A stretch of 64,000 bases of DNA, from positions 6,403,501 through 6,467,500 of the forward strand of contig NZ_PEFF01000001.1 of NCBI RefSeq assembly GCF_002754375.1. The letters run 5' to 3'. Numbering within the stretch: the stretch's first letter is position 1; each line of letters begins with the position of its first letter. The stretch is from Variovorax sp. 54 (GTDB lineage Bacteria > Pseudomonadota > Gammaproteobacteria > Burkholderiales > Burkholderiaceae_C). Shown piece after piece: positions 59,886 to 64,000 of this stretch. The notes beneath the pieces are model-generated. The model saw nothing but the letters and a program-made list of their open reading frames with translations. It searched no databases and was not told the DNA's origin. The translations under genes and the position numbers were made by a program.

Positions 59886-62579
59886 CTACAGCGGGTAGGT
59901 CACGAGCTTGAAGTCCGGGTCTTCGGGGAACGACTTCACCGTGAAGCCCAGCCGGCGCACCAGCTTGAGCATGTCGGGGTTGCCGGCCAGCACCAGTCCG
60001 TCCATTTCGGACAGGCCGCGGTCGCGCGCCACGTCGATGATGCTTTCCATCAGGCGCGAGCCGATGCCCTTGCCGCTGAACTCGTCGGCCACCACGAGCG
60101 AGAACTCGCAGCTGGTCTGGTCGGGGTTGGTGATGTAGCGCGACACGCCCACGATGCGCTCGGTGTCGAGCACGGTGCCGTCGGGCGCGGTGCTGCGTTC
60201 CATGATGGTGGCGACCAGCGCCATCTCGCGGTCGTAGTCGATGAGCGTGAAGCGCGACAGCATCGACGGCGGCAGCTCGTGGAAGCGCGAGACAAAGCGG
60301 AACCAGCGGCTCTCGGGCGACAGGCCCTGCACCAGCGCCTGCAGCATCTGCGCGTCGTTCGGGTGCACCGGCCGCACGACGTACGCGCCACCACCCGGCA
60401 GCGGCCATTCGCGCCGATAGCGCGCGGGGTACGGCATGATGGCCAGGTGCTGGTAGCCGTTGCCCACGGGCCCGCCCACCGCCTGCGTGCTGCTGTCGAC
60501 CACGATGCGCGCATCGACCGACACCGCGCCGTGCTCGTCCACGATGATGGGGTTGATGTCCATCTCGCGCAGCTCGGGCAGCTCGCACACCATTTCAGAC
60601 ACGCGCAGCAGCACGTCTTCAATGGCCTCCATGTTCACCGCGTTGGCGCCGCGCCATTCGCCCAGCGTCTCGGCCACGCGCGAGCGCTCGATGAGGTGGC
60701 GCGCCAGAAACTGGTTGAGCGGCGGCAGCTCCATGGCGCGGTCGTTCATGAGTTCGATCATGGTGCCGCCCGCGCCGAAGACGATCACCGGGCCGAAGGG
60801 CTGGTCGGTCACGAGGCCGACGTAAATTTCGCGCCCGCGCCGCGCGCGCACCATCTTCTGCACGGTCACGCCGTTGATGCGGGCGTCGGGCGCGAGCTGC
60901 GCGACGCGCTCCATCATCTCCAGGTAGGTGTCGCGTGCGCTGGTGCCGTTCATGACGTTCAGCGCCACGCCCTCGACGTCGGACTTGTGCGAGATGTCGG
61001 GCGAGTCGATCTTCAGCGCCACCGGAAAGCCCAGCTGCGTGGCGATCATCATGGCCTCGTTGGCGCTGCGCGCGAGCAAGGTGCGCGTGATCGGGATGTG
61101 GAAGCACGACAGCAGCGACTTCGACTCCATCTCGGTCAGCACCTTGCGCCGCTCGGCCAGCACGCTCTCGATGAGCAGGCGTGCGCCGTCGATGTCGGGC
61201 TTGGCCAGCGCCGAGAGCGGCGGCGGTGTCTGCTGCAGCAGCTGCTGGTTCTGATAGAAGGCCGCGATGTTGCCGAAGGCGCCCACGGCCGCCTCGGGCG
61301 TGCGAAAGCTCGGAATGGTGGCCTCGGCCAGCACGGCCCGTGCGTTGCCCACTGAGGCATCGCCCATCCAGCACGCCAGCAGCGGCTTGGGCATGGGGCG
61401 CGGAACGTCGGCCAGCGCGCGCGCTGTGGCAGCAGCGTCGACGCCGGCCTTGGGCGAGAAGATGGCGAGCACGCCGTCGATCTGGCTGTCGGCCGAGGCC
61501 GTGTCGATGGCCGCCCGAAAGTGCGCGGGCGTGGCGTCTTCCGACAGGTCGATGAGGTCGGTGAGCGACGCGAGCGCGGGCAGCGAGGGCTGCAGCAGCT
61601 TCTGCGCGGGCGCCGAGAGACGGCCCAGGTCGAGGCCGATCTCGTTGATCCAGTCGGCTGCGAGCACGCCGGGGCCTCCGCCGTTGGTGACCACGGCCAG
61701 CCGCTTGCCCACGGGCCGGTAGCGCGAGGCCAGGCACTTGGCGGCCGAGAACAGCTCGATGAAGGAGCGCACCCGCACCGCGCCCGCGCGGCGCAAGGCG
61801 GCGTCGAACACGTCGTCGCTGCCCACGATGGCGGCGCTGTGCGTCTGCGCGGCCTCGTTGCCGGCGGGCTTGCGGCCCGCCTTGAGCACGACCACCGGCT
61901 TGGCGTGCGAGGCCGAGCGCAGCGCGCTCATGAAGCGGCGCGCGTCGGCAATGCCTTCGAGGTACACGATGATGCTGTGCGTGGCGGCGTCGTTGGCCAG
62001 GAAGTCGAGCACCTGCGGAATGTCGACCGAGGTGTGCGGCCCGAGCGAGACCACGCTCGAAAAACCCACGCCGTTCTGCCGCGCCCAGTCGAGCATCGAC
62101 GCCGTGAGCGCGCCCGACTGCGACACCAGCGCCAGCGGCCCGGTGCGCGCAAGCGGGCCGGCCACACTGGCGTTCAGATGCAGCGGCGGGCGTTGGAAGC
62201 CCAGCGAGTTGGGGCCCAAGAGGTGCACGCCTTCGCGGCGCGCGATCTTGCGCCACTGCGCGGCCTGGTCGGCGGCGATGCCGGTGGAGATGACCACCGC
62301 GGCCTTGCAGCCGATGCGGCCCGCGATTTCGAGCGCGGCGGCCACGTCGCGCGGCGCCAGCGCGATCAGCGCCAGGTCGGCATGCGTCTGCGCCAGCTCT
62401 TCGAGCGTGCCCTGCGTGCGGATGTCGATGAAGCGCAGCGTGCCGTCGAAGCGGTCGGCGCGGAAGGCTTCGCGCAGCGTGCGGCCCAGGGCGGTCTGGC
62501 CGCCCGGATCGCTGGGCTCGCCGACGAAGGCCGCGATCGACGCGGGGGCGAACAGGGGGGTCAGGAAATGCTTGTCCAT
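59886..62579 (-). CDS. pat: Pat-type protein: NDP-forming acyl-CoA synthetase domains plus GNAT
   Basis: 897 residues. CoA-binding Rossmann domain (about 1-140), succinyl-CoA-ligase-like domains (LVSQSGALTASMLDWARQNGVG; NEAAQTHSAAIVGSDDVFDAAL near 246), ATP-grasp part (FPVALKIDSPDISHKSDVEGVALNV, GVTVQKMVRARRGREIYVG) and a C-terminal GNAT (DQTSCEFSLVVADEFSGKGIGSRLMESIIDVAR). Such proteins acetylate acetyl-CoA synthetase and other lysines. The conserved active-site His of true synthetases appears kept here. The gene is divergent from hom. Confidence 0.9.
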   Translation of the reverse strand: MDKHFLTPLFAPASIAAFVGEPSDPGGQTALGRTLREAFRADRFDGTLRFIDIRTQGTLEELAQTHADLALIALAPRDVAAALEIAGRIGCKAAVVISTGIAADQAAQWRKIARREGVHLLGPNSLGFQRPPLHLNASVAGPLARTGPLALVSQSGALTASMLDWARQNGVGFSSVVSLGPHTSVDIPQVLDFLANDAATHSIIVYLEGIADARRFMSALRSASHAKPVVVLKAGRKPAGNEAAQTHSAAIVGSDDVFDAALRRAGAVRVRSFIELFSAAKCLASRYRPVGKRLAVVTNGGGPGVLAADWINEIGLDLGRLSAPAQKLLQPSLPALASLTDLIDLSEDATPAHFRAAIDTASADSQIDGVLAIFSPKAGVDAAATARALADVPRPMPKPLLACWMGDASVGNARAVLAEATIPSFRTPEAAVGAFGNIAAFYQNQQLLQQTPPPLSALAKPDIDGARLLIESVLAERRKVLTEMESKSLLSCFHIPITRTLLARSANEAMMIATQLGFPVALKIDSPDISHKSDVEGVALNVMNGTSARDTYLEMMERVAQLAPDARINGVTVQKMVRARRGREIYVGLVTDQPFGPVIVFGAGGTMIELMNDRAMELPPLNQFLARHLIERSRVAETLGEWRGANAVNMEAIEDVLLRVSEMVCELPELREMDINPIIVDEHGAVSVDARIVVDSSTQAVGGPVGNGYQHLAIMPYPARYRREWPLPGGGAYVVRPVHPNDAQMLQALVQGLSPESRWFRFVSRFHELPPSMLSRFTLIDYDREMALVATIMERSTAPDGTVLDTERIVGVSRYITNPDQTSCEFSLVVADEFSGKGIGSRLMESIIDVARDRGLSEMDGLVLAGNPDMLKLVRRLGFTVKSFPEDPDFKLVTYPL

Positions 62580-62733
62580 GCCCTAGTTTGCCCGGATCGG
62601 GGCCTGCCGCAAGCACCGCGTGTACACTCGCCGGCTCATGTCGTGCCTTTCACTTTCCCCTGTTGCAGCATCCAGCGCCGCCGTTATCGGCCGCACGATG
62701 CCGTGCGCCGCTTGCGTGCGAACGAGCGACGCA

Positions 62734-62778
62734 GTGAATGCACGAATGATTACCACCATGACCGCCGCGGCCCCCTAG
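62734..62778 (+). CDS. Possible leader peptide of the hom attenuator
   Basis: GTG 62734 or ATG 62746 opens a short frame ending in MITTMTAAAP-stop, with three Thr, one Ile and two or three Met codons, the end-products of the pathway hom starts. The same frame is open back to ATG 62638 (46 codons). Ribosome site weak. It ends seven bases before the first hairpin. Confidence 0.5.
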   Translation: MNARMITTMTAAAP

Positions 62779-62784
62779 CTCGCG

Positions 62785-62810
62785 CAGGTGGCCGCTCCGG
62801 CAGCCACCTG
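62785..62810 (+). promoter_or_regulatory. Hairpin 1 of the hom leader
   Basis: CAGGTGGC pairs with GCCACCTG, eight perfect pairs. GCCACCTGG (62803-62811) can instead pair 8 of 9 with CCAGCTGGC (62838-62846) inside the terminator, which would be the antiterminator. Confidence 0.5.
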
Positions 62811-62835
62811 GTGTCTCTTCTCCCGAATGAACGAA

Positions 62836-62860
62836 ACCCAGCTGGCAGCTGGGTTTTTTT
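62836..62860 (+). terminator. Leader terminator before hom
   Basis: ACCCAGCT-GGC-AGCTGGGT followed by seven T, 36 bases before the hom start. A terminator here only makes sense as an attenuator. Confidence 0.8.
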
Positions 62861-62896
62861 GTTTTTGTCTTGTTCGTTCGTTGTTTGGAGAAGCCC

Positions 62897-64000
<1,104 letters not shown>

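Overview
This is a GC-rich, gene-dense chromosomal window in which real genes stand among long antisense shadow ORFs. Gene content (ClpS-ClpA, Cls, ExoI, BioADF, dodecin, PaiB, several LLM monooxygenases, homoserine dehydrogenase) and codon use suggest a betaproteobacterium of the Burkholderiales, most likely Comamonadaceae and Variovorax-like. That placement is inference. No rRNA, tRNA, CRISPR array or insertion sequence was seen.

Layout. 1-2361: the edge of a type VI secretion locus, with the 3' end of tssH (clpV), then an out-of-frame scar joining the first 140 codons of tssB to the last ~130 codons of tssA, then a membrane-anchored protein of unknown function. 2474-9707: clpS-clpA, cardiolipin synthase, exonuclease I, a DUF3574 lipoprotein and two acetyltransferases, one of which closely resembles AAC(6')-Ib. 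9718-17715: a DUF72 protein; a histidine kinase/LuxR-type regulator pair followed by a secreted HbpS/GlcG protein and an ankyrin protein; then paiB, a tadA-hydrolase fusion and ldcA with a His-rich tail. 18047-26549: a cyclase-FHA protein, small proteins (one behind a sigma-54-like promoter), then a minus-strand signalling operon of triple-receiver hybrid kinase, CheR, CheB, receiver-kinase and a lone receiver. 26663-33283: a DinG-like helicase with a nuclease-like N-terminus plus an AlkB-type dioxygenase behind a near-consensus LexA box, then bioA-bioF-bioD. 33266-39615: aldo/keto reductase/AraC divergon, second AraC regulator, Tat-type amidase, cyclopropane fatty acid synthase and dodecin.

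40108-56908 is the most interesting region, a long run of genes that looks devoted to organosulfur scavenging. Two flavin monooxygenases of the CmoO and CmoJ types, an M20 N-deacylase, a GNAT and a family-3 amino-acid ABC importer (permease fused to ATPase, two tandem binding proteins) have the gene complement of the Bacillus subtilis S-(2-succino)cysteine / S-alkylcysteine disposal pathway: acetylate, oxidatively cleave C-S, deacetylate to cysteine. A third monooxygenase, an exported rhodanese, a YeeE-type thiosulfate-like transporter and a complete peptide-type ABC importer follow. Several junctions here have pyrimidine-tract spacers in place of Shine-Dalgarno sequences, and two promoter regions share an upstream element.

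56916-64000: on the minus strand a lipoprotein hydrolase, a DUF4105 membrane protein and a Pat-type acyl-CoA-synthetase/acetyltransferase; on the plus strand hom, preceded by a short MITTMT-type leader peptide, two hairpins and a terminator that look like a transcription attenuator.
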